NCBI GenBank assembly: GCA_019747705.1 | Contig: JAIEQM010000029.1 | Coordinates: 1-53,593 of the forward strand | Origin: Chitinophagaceae bacterium | GTDB taxonomy: Bacteria > Bacteroidota > Bacteroidia > Chitinophagales > Chitinophagaceae | DNA: 53,593 bases | Direction of reading: 5' to 3' | In this document: positions 8,407 through 17,860 of the stretch, piece after piece | Position numbering within the stretch: position 1 is the first letter of the stretch | How the letters are laid out: every line of letters begins with the position of its first letter | Notes under the pieces: model-generated | Databases searched by the model: none | What the model saw: only the letters and a program-made list of their open reading frames with translations | Told to the model about the DNA's origin: nothing | Program-made: the position numbers and the translations under genes

Positions 8407-9159
8407 TTAAAATTGTTTGATGCAAATTCTTCCTGTATCATCCATCCTTGTTAACAAAACAGGCATGTTGAGCTTTTCAAAATATTCATCCACAGCTTTA
8501 CGTGATCCTTTCCAGAAACCATAATCATCAATAATCAGTACGCCGTTTTTTGAAAGTCTTGAAAACAGGTGTTCCAGCTCATGTTTTGTTGATTCATACC
8601 AATCTGTATCCAGCCGGAGCAAAGCAATTTTTTCAGGAGCAATATGAGGAATGGTGTCTTCCACTTTGCCTTCTACATAATGAATGCGTGCAGCATCATA
8701 GTTTGTAAGTTTCATAGCGGCCTGCACTTCGGGCAAAGCTGAGTAAGCCCATATTACACTTGTTTCTTTATTTTTTTCTTCTTCATGCAGGCGGCTTTCT
8801 GCATCTACATTATTAAAATCTTTATCCTCTTCAGTGGGTGGTGGCATGCCGGCAAACGTATCATACAAATACAATTCACGGCTGTTGTTATTTAAAGAGT
8901 TGAGCGTTTCAGCAACTGCCATCATACTTCCGCCTTTCCAAACTCCACATTCAACAATTGCTCCCTCAATATTGAACCTGGTAATATATTTTACTGCTTC
9001 AATTAAGCCGTAAATACGCTCGGCACTCGTCATGGTATAAGGCTTCACTTTTGTATAAATGCGTTTGTGCAGGTCTTCAAAGTCAGGTGGATAAATGATA
9101 GCCTCTGCTACGTTTTTGTTTTTTTCTTTTTTAAATAAACCTGAAAGGAACCCTGCCAT
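8407..9159 (-). CDS. TylF/MycF-type O-methyltransferase
   Basis: A 250-residue class I SAM-dependent methyltransferase of the macrocin O-methyltransferase (TylF) family: SAERIYGLIEAVKYI, the SAM-binding GAIVECGVWKGGS, LYDTFAGMP, the metal-binding LRLDTDWYEST and LIIDDYGFWKGS. In surface-glycan clusters these enzymes methylate sugars of polysaccharides. The start at 9159 (MAGFLSG) is preferred to the one six codons earlier. It faces meaB convergently and begins the glycan cluster. Confidence 0.9.
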   Translation of the reverse strand: MAGFLSGLFKKEKNKNVAEAIIYPPDFEDLHKRIYTKVKPYTMTSAERIYGLIEAVKYITRFNIEGAIVECGVWKGGSMMAVAETLNSLNNNSRELYLYDTFAGMPPPTEEDKDFNNVDAESRLHEEEKNKETSVIWAYSALPEVQAAMKLTNYDAARIHYVEGKVEDTIPHIAPEKIALLRLDTDWYESTKHELEHLFSRLSKNGVLIIDDYGFWKGSRKAVDEYFEKLNMPVLLTRMDDTGRICIKQF

Positions 9160-9266
9160 AATAGTAATTTTAAGCAACGAAAATACATGGAATTACAGTT
9201 ATTTTATATGATTACATTTGTTTTGTAAGTTTTGATTCCTTTTTAATTATTACAGACAGATTAGAA

Positions 9267-9989
9267 ATGAAAGCAGATAATTTTACAAACATTCCCCAAA
9301 CATGGAGCAATGTTGATATGTATGTGATACGAACCTGTATCTGGAATGCTATACAGGCATGTGCCCCAAAATTCAGCGGTGAATTACTTGATGTGGGTTG
9401 CGGCAAAAAACCGTACAAAGATTTTTTGCTCAGCAATCACTACATCACCAATTATACAGGTATTGATATTGAAGCCGCCATTGTTTATGAAGAAGGAATT
9501 AAACCTGAATTTACATGGGACGGCATTACCATGCCCATAGCCGATAACAGTTTTGATACAATCATGGCCACAGAAGTGCTGGAACATTGCCCCAACCCGC
9601 ATCTTATCATCAATGAAATAAACCGTGTGTTAAAACCCGGCGGGCTTTTCTTTTTTACCGTTCCGTTTTTATGGAATTTGCATGAAGTGCCGCATGATGA
9701 ATTTCGCTACACTCCTTTTTCGCTCAAACGTATTTTAACGGAATGTGGAATGGAAGAAGTGGAACTGTATGCACATGGCGGATGGAATACTTCATTTGCA
9801 CAAATGATCGGTATGTGGATTGTTGCCACCAAAAGAGGAAACAAAAGAAAACGCTGGGCGCAACTGCTTAATCCTTTTATAAAGCGCCTGATTAAAAATG
9901 ATGCACAAAAAATGACATCTGAATTTGCAGATGGACTGATGATTAACGGCATGTACGGATTGGCAAGAAAGAAAAAAGAATCAGCGTAG
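9267..9989 (+). CDS. Class I SAM-dependent methyltransferase
   Basis: A 240-residue methyltransferase of the Methyltransf_11 type. Motif I is LLDVGCGKKPYKD (about residues 39-51); DSFDTIMATEVLEHC and VLKPGGLFFFTVPF follow. Genes like this in glycan clusters often modify sugars or lipid-linked intermediates; the substrate is not readable. It is divergent from the TylF-like gene at 8407-9159 and convergent with the glycosyltransferase at 10015. Confidence 0.9.
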   Translation: MKADNFTNIPQTWSNVDMYVIRTCIWNAIQACAPKFSGELLDVGCGKKPYKDFLLSNHYITNYTGIDIEAAIVYEEGIKPEFTWDGITMPIADNSFDTIMATEVLEHCPNPHLIINEINRVLKPGGLFFFTVPFLWNLHEVPHDEFRYTPFSLKRILTECGMEEVELYAHGGWNTSFAQMIGMWIVATKRGNKRKRWAQLLNPFIKRLIKNDAQKMTSEFADGLMINGMYGLARKKKESA

Positions 9990-10014
9990 CTGCAAATTCA
10001 AATCACTTATTTTT

Positions 10015-10956
10015 TTAATCCCAAAACCGCCAGCTTTTTTTCTTTTTAGTTGAAAGAAGATTTTTGTATGGATAACTCAGGTTTTTATATTGTTCATACC
10101 CTTCATTCAAAATACTTTGCCTGTACACCTCATACACTTTTTTTAATACGGGAATATTAGTAAAACTGAGCATGGGATGTTCAAAATCAACCATATTATC
10201 AGGCAGCTCAAGTTTATAACGGGAGTAGTGATAAAAAACAAGCGGTTCATCATTTACAAAATAATTCCCGCTTTCTTCAGTAACAGTGCGTTCAATCAAA
10301 TTCCAGAAACCGGCATTATAATTTGGTTTTTTATTGATGTGCACATCATCGAAAAAAGAATGAATCAGACTCAACCACAACTGATCAGTAAAAATATGCT
10401 TATCGGGTAACGCATAAGCATATTCTTCAAGCAACATGGCCCACCAGTTTAAAAACTTAAATGATTCTTCCTTACGCAGCAGTTCAAAATAGCCGGCATT
10501 GTACACACCATAACGTAAAAGCTCTGTAGTACTGAAATTATCAAGACCCGGTAAATAATTTACATAACGTGTGCGGTGTGGCGTAATGGTTATTGCTGCT
10601 TCTGTTTGCTGTTCAATTTTTCCAAACACATGAATATCTCCATCCAGATAAATTAAACGTTCAACAGATGGATTTTGATTGAAAATATGCAAAGCATAAT
10701 AAGGTTTTAATGCACAGCTCAACTCAAAGGGCTGATAGCGTTTCAGCATACCTTCAATGCGTTGATCATTTACTTCATCGAGAAAAATAAAATCATATCC
10801 ATCTTCAACAGGCAGGTGCTGCCTTCCGCCAATTACACAAATAACAAAATTGCACCCTGCATTATTTTTTAAATAGGACTGCTGCAGTGCTTTAGCATGC
10901 GCCAGGTAACTGGGTGTGATGATGGTATAAGCTGTTGTTTGCTGCGGAGGTATCAT
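10015..10956 (-). CDS. Glycosyltransferase, GT8-like
   Basis: A 313-residue cytoplasmic glycosyltransferase. The frame opens at 11031, but MIPPQQTTAYTIITPSYLAH at 10956 gives the family-like N-terminus and leaves a 10-bp gap to the upstream gene. A nucleotide-sugar and metal motif YLDGDIHVFG (DxD) is present around residue 105, followed by NYLPGLDNF and a VYNAGYFEL segment typical of GT8/GT24-like folds. Part of a three-gene minus-strand glycosyltransferase operon (GT32, GT4, this gene). The sugar is unknown. Confidence 0.75.
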   Translation of the reverse strand: MIPPQQTTAYTIITPSYLAHAKALQQSYLKNNAGCNFVICVIGGRQHLPVEDGYDFIFLDEVNDQRIEGMLKRYQPFELSCALKPYYALHIFNQNPSVERLIYLDGDIHVFGKIEQQTEAAITITPHRTRYVNYLPGLDNFSTTELLRYGVYNAGYFELLRKEESFKFLNWWAMLLEEYAYALPDKHIFTDQLWLSLIHSFFDDVHINKKPNYNAGFWNLIERTVTEESGNYFVNDEPLVFYHYSRYKLELPDNMVDFEHPMLSFTNIPVLKKVYEVYRQSILNEGYEQYKNLSYPYKNLLSTKKKKSWRFWD

Positions 10957-10966
10957 CTTTGCTGTT

Positions 10967-12094
10967 TTATAACTTGTTAATGATTTGCTGCAAACTATTG
11001 CCCCAGGCATCCCAATTGAGTTTTTCTTCAAAACGCAGCCGGCTGTTATGCCGCAGATTTTTCATGGTTGTAATGCCCGAATATAGTTTAAGGATAGTAT
11101 CAGCATAAGCATACCCATCAGCTTCGTGCGGGAGTAACACCCCGTTTACATTATTCTCAACGTAGGTGGGCACGCCACCAGTGTTTGTTGAAATGGAAGG
11201 AACTCCGTAAGCAGATGCTTCGCAAAACACAAGCCCGGCAGCTTCTGCTCTTGTGGGTAATAGCAGAAAATCTGTTTTTAAAAATAGTTGGTGCAGTTTT
11301 TTAAGATCAGCAGGTTTGTGTTTATCGAGACAGGGTGTTACAAAAACCCCTCTTTCACTCGCATCAACGGGGGGCACACAGCCAACGATATGCAAAGTGG
11401 CTTCAATTCTTTTTTGCTTTAAGAGCTGAAACGTTTTTAAAGCAAGATCGCCCCCTTTGCGTTTCCACTCAACTCCCAGGAAAAGAAGGTTACATCCGTT
11501 GCGGTTAAAATCAATTTCGCCGGCTGCAGGAATATGGTCCAGGTTGGCACCAAGCGGCACAACAGAAATTTTTTCTTCTTTCAATCCGTAATCATTAATG
11601 GCTGATTGTTTACACCAATCACTTGCAAGCATGCAATGAGATGCTTTTTCAAATGCAAGCCGGTCCAGTTCAATTCCCATTTTAATATTGGATGCTGCAA
11701 AATTTTCCCATTTATCATAATACCCCTGTATTTGCTGAAACGTGGCATCCGTCATAAACACGATGGGCAATGAAGCATCTAAATATGCAATTAACTGCGG
11801 CGCAGCAGGCACAAACAATACATCCACTTTATTTTTTATGAGCGCCCGTTGTAACTGCTTGCTGTAATACTTTGCATACGGTTTTAAAAATTCAACCGCT
11901 GTGTTTTTCTTAAAAAACCATTTGTTAGGGTTCTTATAAAAATTGATGAGATAGTTTTTTAGCCCTGCCGGATATGGAAAATGGAATACGTCCACATTAC
12001 CATACTTCAACAATTGCTGATGAGAATAATAATACGTGCCGCTCCACGCTTTTTTGTCCAAAGGATCCCACCTGCCTGCAAAACCAATTTTCAT
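10967..12094 (-). CDS. Family 4 glycosyltransferase
   Basis: A 375-residue GT-B glycosyltransferase. The N-terminal part starts MKIGFAGRWDPLDKKAWSGT. The C-terminal Rossmann domain has LLFLGVEWKRKGGD, a PTRAEAAGLVFCEASAYGVP motif (the EX7E signature, nucleotide-sugar binding) and STNTGGVPTYV. It would transfer a sugar with retention of configuration onto a surface glycan. It sits 13 bp after the GT32 gene and 10 bp before the GT8-like gene, so the three are one transcription unit. Confidence 0.92.
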   Translation of the reverse strand: MKIGFAGRWDPLDKKAWSGTYYYSHQQLLKYGNVDVFHFPYPAGLKNYLINFYKNPNKWFFKKNTAVEFLKPYAKYYSKQLQRALIKNKVDVLFVPAAPQLIAYLDASLPIVFMTDATFQQIQGYYDKWENFAASNIKMGIELDRLAFEKASHCMLASDWCKQSAINDYGLKEEKISVVPLGANLDHIPAAGEIDFNRNGCNLLFLGVEWKRKGGDLALKTFQLLKQKRIEATLHIVGCVPPVDASERGVFVTPCLDKHKPADLKKLHQLFLKTDFLLLPTRAEAAGLVFCEASAYGVPSISTNTGGVPTYVENNVNGVLLPHEADGYAYADTILKLYSGITTMKNLRHNSRLRFEEKLNWDAWGNSLQQIINKL

Positions 12095-12107
12095 GAAACA
12101 ATTTTAA

Positions 12108-12944
12108 TTATAAAATTTCCCTTGCCAGTAAATTATAAGTAGTATTATGGTTATGTATTGATTCAATTGAAAGTTTGGAGAGATAATCATTTCGTGAAAA
12201 TGACTCCCATACATGGTGAATATACGATTCCGGAAAACTTGTTACTTCTTCAAACATAGATTTCATTCCCGATTTTGTGTATAGTGGATAATGAAAACAG
12301 TAAGGCCCTGCATTTGTTATCAGTTCAGGATATTGTTGTGCCAGTTTTCCGGGAATAATGGACGAATGTTCATTCCAGAATTTATCCTGCCCTTTGGAGC
12401 GAAAGGTTTTATACGTATCTATCCACAAATCAATAAAAGGAGTATTTTTTTCAGCAAGCAAAACACCGTTGCAAAAAATTGTTTTGGGTGTGTAAGGTTT
12501 TACAAGCCCTAATTTGCTTCGGATCTTTTGTTTGATTTCCTGTCTTTTATTTTTGGGTTCATAAAGTGCTTCTAATTCTTCGCCAATTACAAATGAGTGT
12601 TGAAGGAATGGTGTAAGCGGCTTTACACAAATGGTGTCTAAGTCAAGGTATATTCCGCCCGTTTCTTTTAGCGAAAGCAATCGCACCACATCGGCTTTAT
12701 GTGCAGGATGCAGAATGGGATTACCCATAAATGTTTCTGGTGCCTGTATTTGATGCAGTGTGAGATGGGGTTTTATTTTTTCCCACCACCCGCCTGTTGG
12801 TTCACGGTCAAAATGGAAAATAACTTGCTGTGGCTTGTTGATTTCAATAGCTGATTTTACAGCGATGTAATAAGACAAAGGAAAAACCAACGGCGGCCTT
12901 TCTTTTGAAGTAAAATAGATAAAATGAAAAATACCCGGAATCAT
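12108..12944 (-). CDS. GT32-type capsular polysaccharide glycosyltransferase
   Basis: A 278-residue protein with the Gly_transf_sug (GT32) signature: IPGIFHFIYFTSKE at the N-terminus, HKADVVRLLSLKETGGIY and the metal-binding DxD in LDLDTICVKPL. This family uses nucleotide sugars to extend capsular or cell-wall polysaccharides. It is the first gene of the three-gene glycosyltransferase operon. Confidence 0.9.
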   Translation of the reverse strand: MIPGIFHFIYFTSKERPPLVFPLSYYIAVKSAIEINKPQQVIFHFDREPTGGWWEKIKPHLTLHQIQAPETFMGNPILHPAHKADVVRLLSLKETGGIYLDLDTICVKPLTPFLQHSFVIGEELEALYEPKNKRQEIKQKIRSKLGLVKPYTPKTIFCNGVLLAEKNTPFIDLWIDTYKTFRSKGQDKFWNEHSSIIPGKLAQQYPELITNAGPYCFHYPLYTKSGMKSMFEEVTSFPESYIHHVWESFSRNDYLSKLSIESIHNHNTTYNLLAREIL

Positions 12945-13022
12945 TCAGCAAATTAAACTGTTTCACCCGAAAACTGATTCATTCTTTGCCGAACAATTTT
13001 TTTTGATGAACGTTATGGGTGT

Positions 13023-13316
13023 ATGGAAACAAATAAATTACCCGTAGCAGCACAGCCCTTCCCTGCCGAAATAAAACTGGAAGCCGGTAAAACCTACGCA
13101 TGGTGCACCTGTGGCCTCAGCGAAAAACAACCCTTTTGTGATGGCAAACACAAAGCAAGCTGGTATGAAAAAGATGGCGAAACCGTGATGCCTTTTAAAA
13201 GCCTAAAATTTACAGCGGAAAAAAATGAAACGGTTTGGTTGTGCCAGTGCAAGCAAACAAAAAACCAGCTGTTTTGTGATGGAAGCCATAACGCAATTAT
13301 TGCTAAGAGTAACTAA
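13023..13316 (+). CDS. Double CDGSH iron-sulfur protein
   Basis: A 97-residue protein with two CDGSH domains, each binding a 2Fe-2S cluster through three Cys and one His: C28, C30, C39, H43 (CTCGLSEKQPFCDGKH) and C74, C76, C85, H89 (CQCKQTKNQLFCDGSH). Small two-domain forms resemble mitochondrial CISD3 and are thought to act in iron, redox or electron-transfer functions. The gene is alone. Its last four residues (AKSN) and stop come from a GA-rich dispersed repeat. Confidence 0.93.
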   Translation: METNKLPVAAQPFPAEIKLEAGKTYAWCTCGLSEKQPFCDGKHKASWYEKDGETVMPFKSLKFTAEKNETVWLCQCKQTKNQLFCDGSHNAIIAKSN

Positions 13317-13337
13317 GAGGGAAAAGAGAAAAGGAGG
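13302..13337 (+). repeat. GA-rich gene-end repeat, copy 3
   Basis: GCTAAGAGTAACTAAGAGGG, then AAAAGAGAAAAGGAGG, almost the same as the copy at 1385. It contains the stop codon of the CDGSH gene (13314-13316). Confidence 0.85.
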
Positions 13338-13403
13338 ATTGCTGAAAGATTGAATTCTCTTTATCTTTCTTTGTGAGCTTGAAACTTGAAGTGATTTCAA
13401 AAA

Positions 13404-13443
13404 TTACTCTTTAGCTCTTTTCCCTCCTTTAAACTCTTAACTA
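13404..13443 (-). repeat. GA-rich gene-end repeat, copy 4
   Basis: On the minus strand the metalloprotease stop TAA is followed at once by a second stop TAG and then TTAAGAGTTTAAAGGAGGG and AAAAGAG. It faces the copy at 13302 across a 66-bp spacer, so the two convergent genes end in inverted copies of the same element. Confidence 0.7.
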
Positions 13444-15846
13444 TTATTCCTCACAACCAATCGGCGCCCCCGGCGGTATTTCCTTGTGCATAGTTGGCCT
13501 GGCATCTTTTGGATTTTTCATTCGTTCCAAAGCGAGTTGATAATGACCGCTTAAAGAAACATTAATTTTCATTTGCAGTTCAATATATTTTTTCAACTCC
13601 GTTAATTGTTTTTGCAATACACCCCGAACGCCGTATGAATTATTTTCATCCACTGAAGCCGCCAGTAAATACGTAAGCAACACCTGTTCTGTTTGCTGTT
13701 GTATCAATGCTTCCATTCTGTTTCTTCTTGTTGCTTTCCATGTTTGATTGATAAGTACAGTAATCATTTCATCAACACCCAATCCTCCGCTCACCTGTTG
13801 CTGCTGCATACGGTTTAAACGCTCACTGTTGAACAAAAATGAAAACGGCACATCAGCGCCTGTTTCAGCAGGTGATAAAATATCAAAGGACAACCCCGTT
13901 CTTTTTCTGAACAGTTCCCTTGTGGTATTGTAACCGGAAGGCCGTGGCGGAATTAAAGCAGCAATCTTTTCAGGAATGATTAATTGTTTGGGGTCAATGC
14001 AATCAATTAGTGCATTCAATGCATTCAACTGTTCTGTTTTACCCAGCATCTTTGTTATGATCTGTCCGTCGCCACGTAATGCATAGGTATAATACATGCC
14101 GCCCACAAGTTTGCTTACTGCTTCCAATTGATAACGGTGATAAAAATAAACCGGCACCAGTGCATCTTCCAGCAAGGCCAATGGCATACCGGGGCGAATA
14201 TTATTTTCTCCAAAATTTTGTAATGCTTTTGCACGCACTTGCATCACTTCTTTTAATTCATCAGTGGCATTGGCTCCGTTATCCCACAAATGCGCCTGCG
14301 GATGTAAACCTCCCGGCGCACGTGCATCTCTGTCGCTGATGTATTGCAACCCCTTTTTAGTGGCTTCAGTTAAAATGCTGTTCAATGTACTGGTTTCATT
14401 TACACCTTCAGCAAAATCCTGGTAACCCCAGGTAATGGAAACCTTATCCCATTCACCTATCTTATTATCATACACATTGGAAAAATCCATTTCGCCATTG
14501 GCGTTTAAACGAATGAGCGGGTGCGGATAATCCATAACACTTGCACGGTTGTTCACACTGCTGGCATAGTTATGCATCAACCCCAATGTATGCCCCACTT
14601 CATGTGCACTCAACTGTTTTAACCGTGCAAGGGCAGCTTTAAGCATGGGATCATTTGGAGGAATTCCATTTGCATAAGGGGAAAGCAGTGCAGAAAAAAT
14701 TAAGTAATCCTGCCGCACACGTAATGATCCGAGTGTAACCTGGCCTTTAATAATTTCTCCAGTTCGTGGGTCCACAACAGAGTTTCCATAACTCCATCCA
14801 CGTGTGGAACGGTGCACCCAGTTGATCATGTTATAACGGATGTCCATAGGGTCAGCGCTGTCGGGCAACACTTTTACCCGGAATGCATTTTTATACCCTG
14901 CTGCTTCAAAAGCCTGGTTCCACCATCCTGCTCCTTCCAGCAATGCAGAACGGATGGGTTCGGGTGTGCCATTATCTAAATAATAAATTATTGGTTTCAC
15001 CGGTTCACTCATGGCAGCGTCAGGATCTTTCTTTTGCAGACGATGACGGATAGCATAATATTTTTCAACCGGTTCACTCACAGGGCTTGCATAATCATAA
15101 AAGGATGTGGCAATAAAACTGCTTCTTGTATCAAACAACCTGGGCTTGTACCCATTGTCCGGCAATTGCACCAATGAATGATGAATGCGGATAGTAACAG
15201 CTTCTGCTGATGGTGTTACACTCTGCAGGTAATTCCCCACTTCGCCATCATTATTAACAAAGGTTAATGTTACTTCCAGTTCTGAATTGAGTGGAAAATT
15301 TTTACAACGTGGCAAATACGTCACACTCCTGCTCTTATCTAATTGATAATTGCCCTGCCGCATACGGCGGAGGGTATTGCTCACCTTCATGGCATCACGC
15401 AGAAAAAAATCAGTTGCATCCACCAAATATGCTCCGTTACTTTCTGCTTCCACGGTAAACCCCCACAAGGCAGATTGTGCAAATGATTGCTCCACTGCCT
15501 GTTTTTCTGCTGCATCATTACTCAATGCACGGTAAGCATAATTGGGTTGAATCAATAATAGTTTCCGTCCCACTTTAGTAAACTTCACAATACGTTCATC
15601 GCCGGGCAACGCACGGTCCAACCCAATATCATTGGAACCAATAGCCGCCGGCATAGAGGTGCAATACAAAAATTCAGTTTCTGTTTTATTAATTTCCAGC
15701 CACAGCTTACCGCTGTTCTCATCCCAGTAATAATTCAACCAGCCTTCAAATTTTTTGAGGCCATTTGTTTTTTCTTCAATAGTGGGGAGTTTTTGTGCAG
15801 CAGTTGCTAATGGTAATAATACAAGGAGCAGCAAATAAATTCTCAT
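13444..15846 (-). CDS. Zinc-dependent metalloprotease (DUF5117/DUF5118/DUF4953 type)
   Basis: An 800-residue exported protein with a signal peptide (residues 1-17, LLLLVLLPLATAAQ). The catalytic HEVGHTLGLMHN (about 413-424) is the HExxHxxGxxH zinc motif of metzincins. The flanking regions (DEITVLINQTW near the C-terminus, LDRALPGDERIVKF near the N-terminus) fit the large Bacteroidota family annotated with DUF5117 and DUF5118, which acts in the periplasm or at the surface on unknown proteins. The gene ends in tandem stops TAA TAG and abuts a GA-rich repeat. Confidence 0.9.
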   Translation of the reverse strand: MRIYLLLLVLLPLATAAQKLPTIEEKTNGLKKFEGWLNYYWDENSGKLWLEINKTETEFLYCTSMPAAIGSNDIGLDRALPGDERIVKFTKVGRKLLLIQPNYAYRALSNDAAEKQAVEQSFAQSALWGFTVEAESNGAYLVDATDFFLRDAMKVSNTLRRMRQGNYQLDKSRSVTYLPRCKNFPLNSELEVTLTFVNNDGEVGNYLQSVTPSAEAVTIRIHHSLVQLPDNGYKPRLFDTRSSFIATSFYDYASPVSEPVEKYYAIRHRLQKKDPDAAMSEPVKPIIYYLDNGTPEPIRSALLEGAGWWNQAFEAAGYKNAFRVKVLPDSADPMDIRYNMINWVHRSTRGWSYGNSVVDPRTGEIIKGQVTLGSLRVRQDYLIFSALLSPYANGIPPNDPMLKAALARLKQLSAHEVGHTLGLMHNYASSVNNRASVMDYPHPLIRLNANGEMDFSNVYDNKIGEWDKVSITWGYQDFAEGVNETSTLNSILTEATKKGLQYISDRDARAPGGLHPQAHLWDNGANATDELKEVMQVRAKALQNFGENNIRPGMPLALLEDALVPVYFYHRYQLEAVSKLVGGMYYTYALRGDGQIITKMLGKTEQLNALNALIDCIDPKQLIIPEKIAALIPPRPSGYNTTRELFRKRTGLSFDILSPAETGADVPFSFLFNSERLNRMQQQQVSGGLGVDEMITVLINQTWKATRRNRMEALIQQQTEQVLLTYLLAASVDENNSYGVRGVLQKQLTELKKYIELQMKINVSLSGHYQLALERMKNPKDARPTMHKEIPPGAPIGCEE

Positions 15847-15913
15847 ACGCTGTTAATTAGGCGTACAAGGTAACACATGAACAGTATTTACAAAAACAGA
15901 AATTAATGAAGGG

Positions 15914-16138
15914 CTACTCTGCATCTTTTTGACTTTTCCACCAGCGCCATCCTATAAAACCCATAATGGCAAAAGGTGCCGCCATTAAGTAAATGATGGC
16001 CGTATTTAAAGCAGCAGCGGGTTTTTCACCCATTTGAGAAGCAGTTTTAGTGCAGATGGAGCATTGTGCAGATGCATCTGCCCGTATTACTAAAAATGTG
16101 ATAAGAAAAATCAGCAGTATCATTCCCCACTTTTTCAT
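15914..16138 (-). CDS. Small membrane protein, function unknown
   Basis: A 74-residue protein with an N-terminal signal-like helix (about 5-24, cleavage near DASA), a short QCSICTKTASQMGEKPA segment and a second helix (about 46-66) followed by a charged tail. The CxxC pair in the loop could bind a metal or form a disulfide (inference). No family is recognised. It lies 67 bp upstream of the metalloprotease on the same strand and may be cotranscribed with it. A TAACTTTA sequence just upstream of its start is a weak -7 box candidate. Confidence 0.65.
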   Translation of the reverse strand: MKKWGMILLIFLITFLVIRADASAQCSICTKTASQMGEKPAAALNTAIIYLMAAPFAIMGFIGWRWWKSQKDAE

Positions 16139-16210
16139 GTTCTGAAGTTTGGTGTAAAGTTAGGGATAGAACAGACGGGAAGAATAAGAGTAAGGAACAA
16201 TTTTTTGGTA

Positions 16211-16264
16211 ACAGGCGCCTGTACATACGAGGGAACGTTTTTGCGTCGCACATGTGAACGTTCC
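16211..16264. repeat. Palindrome and inverted repeat in the intergenic gap
   Basis: A perfect 12-bp palindrome ACAGGCGCCTGT (16211-16222) is followed by an 8-bp inverted repeat GGAACGTT (16232-16239) and AACGTTCC (16257-16264), with a 17-base loop holding GCGTCGCACATGTG. The loop motif GTCGCAC is shared with other gaps in this window (about 20395, 43628 and 52866). Confidence 0.6.
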
Positions 16265-16312
16265 TTTTCCAATTGGTCTCTTTGTTCAGGAAAGAAACTT
16301 CACTTCAATAAT

Positions 16313-16350
16313 AAAAAGGCAACACCTTAGTAAAAAGGTATTGCCTTTTT
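16313..16350 (-). terminator. Rho-independent-like terminator of the DUF2330 gene
   Basis: Two 16-base arms (16313-16328 and 16335-16350) flank a six-base loop 8 bp after the minus-strand gene end. The only mismatch becomes a G-U pair when read as minus-strand RNA, so the stem is complete in the sense of the gene it follows. The arm ends in AAAAA/TTTTT, giving the U tract. Confidence 0.8.
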
Positions 16351-16357
16351 ATGAGCT

Positions 16358-17836
16358 TTATTTTTCTTTTCGTCTCCTGGTTACGCCTATCATCGTTACC
16401 ATACTCAGCAATGCCAGTGAAGCCATAAAAATATCTTTACCTGCTTCTTTCTTTGGAGCTTCCGCTTTTACTTCCCTGCTCACTGTTGCATAAGACGCAG
16501 CAGCAACATTGGCAGCTTCATCAGTATCCATCACCACATCCCAGTCATCATAACCTTTTCCTGTGAGTGCTGCCAGCATATCCATTTCTTTTTTGCGGCG
16601 TTCTTTTAATTCTTTCAGATATTTTTTTCCTGCCTCACAATTCAAATCTCCCGTTGCAGGATGTGTAATGATATAACGTGCCTGGTAATTTTCCCTGTTG
16701 GGTGTTTCCTGGAATACTAAATCCTGTGCAAATGCCTTGCGGTTGTAACGCACATGCAGCCTGGTGAAAAAAACATTCTGGCTTTTTGTTTCGTACTGGT
16801 TTACATAATCATTATAAGCATCCTTGCCCAGCCACCACACACCGGCTTTTAATAAATCATCATAGTTGGGCGGTTCACTTACACAGGGGTCGCATTTCAT
16901 ATAATTACTTGGGCTTACATCCCATGCATACTCCAAAAACAAAATGCTTTGATTTTGCTGCAGCCACTGATGCTGAAAGGTATTGGCATAAAAGTTTCCG
17001 AAGTTGGTGTTTACAAAGAGTGGAATATTTTTTCCGGTTGGCATTTGTGTAGTTCTGTAGTTGGTGCTTTCAACACGACCATTCCTGGTAAGTGCATACA
17101 CAATCATATCCTGGTCGCCATCGGCGTTGGCCATACCCAAACGGATGGGCAGCATAAACTTGGGTGAATTAAATTTGATTTGTATCGGACGCAATTGTTC
17201 AAAACCCAGGTTTTCCTGTTCTTCCACATTCACCTTCACCACAAAAAATTTCATATTGCTTTTAATGTAAGGCTCCAGTACTTCTGCTGCGCCTTTGGGA
17301 ATTTTATATTTGTTAGCCGTGAGCCATTTGTATAAACCGCCCGATTCTTCGGCACTGAGTATAACAATATCATATTCTCCAACGGTATAAGTTGCTTCAA
17401 CTTTTACTTTGTATTCTTCTTCGTCTCTATTCGCTTTATTTCTTAGTCCATAGCCCTGAACAATAACCTCAGATGCTGATGCCTTATCCATTTTACTGTA
17501 TTCCATTTGCTGACAGGGGTTTTGATCATAATACTCCACCAGCCTCGGCTTGGAATAATCATTGAGCCGTTGAAACAAATCTGCTTCCACTACTTTAATA
17601 TCTGATTTTTTTAACACAGTGGGCACAGGTACCACCATTGCAAAATCAGTAACATCACCTTTAAAGTCATTGCTCATGGTAATTACAGTTCGGTCGCCAT
17701 CACGAACCAATATTACCTGTGATGTTTTGTTGGTGAGGGTACCATCTGCTTTGCTTACATAAAAACCGCAGAAAGCCCACACATCATGACTGGCAAATAC
17801 CAGCACTAAAAATGCGGCGATTGTTTTTTTCTTCAT
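16358..17836 (-). CDS. DUF2330 domain protein with C-terminal anchor
   Basis: A 492-residue exported protein. Signal peptide at 1-21 (FLVLVFASHDVWA), then the DUF2330 start CGFYVSKADGTLTNKTSQ and TVITMSNDFKGDVTDFAMVVPVP. Near the C-terminus a helix (about 465-485, FMASLALLSMVTMIGV) is followed by TRRRKEK. This resembles a cell-surface sorting tail or a simple inner-membrane anchor. The function of DUF2330 is unknown. The gene is next to a lone RnfD/NqrB-like gene, the same order seen for DUF2330 in other bacteria (from memory, not checked). It ends with its own terminator. Confidence 0.85.
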   Translation of the reverse strand: MKKKTIAAFLVLVFASHDVWAFCGFYVSKADGTLTNKTSQVILVRDGDRTVITMSNDFKGDVTDFAMVVPVPTVLKKSDIKVVEADLFQRLNDYSKPRLVEYYDQNPCQQMEYSKMDKASASEVIVQGYGLRNKANRDEEEYKVKVEATYTVGEYDIVILSAEESGGLYKWLTANKYKIPKGAAEVLEPYIKSNMKFFVVKVNVEEQENLGFEQLRPIQIKFNSPKFMLPIRLGMANADGDQDMIVYALTRNGRVESTNYRTTQMPTGKNIPLFVNTNFGNFYANTFQHQWLQQNQSILFLEYAWDVSPSNYMKCDPCVSEPPNYDDLLKAGVWWLGKDAYNDYVNQYETKSQNVFFTRLHVRYNRKAFAQDLVFQETPNRENYQARYIITHPATGDLNCEAGKKYLKELKERRKKEMDMLAALTGKGYDDWDVVMDTDEAANVAAASYATVSREVKAEAPKKEAGKDIFMASLALLSMVTMIGVTRRRKEK

Positions 17837-17860
17837 TGTATTTTGTTTTAATTTTTATTT

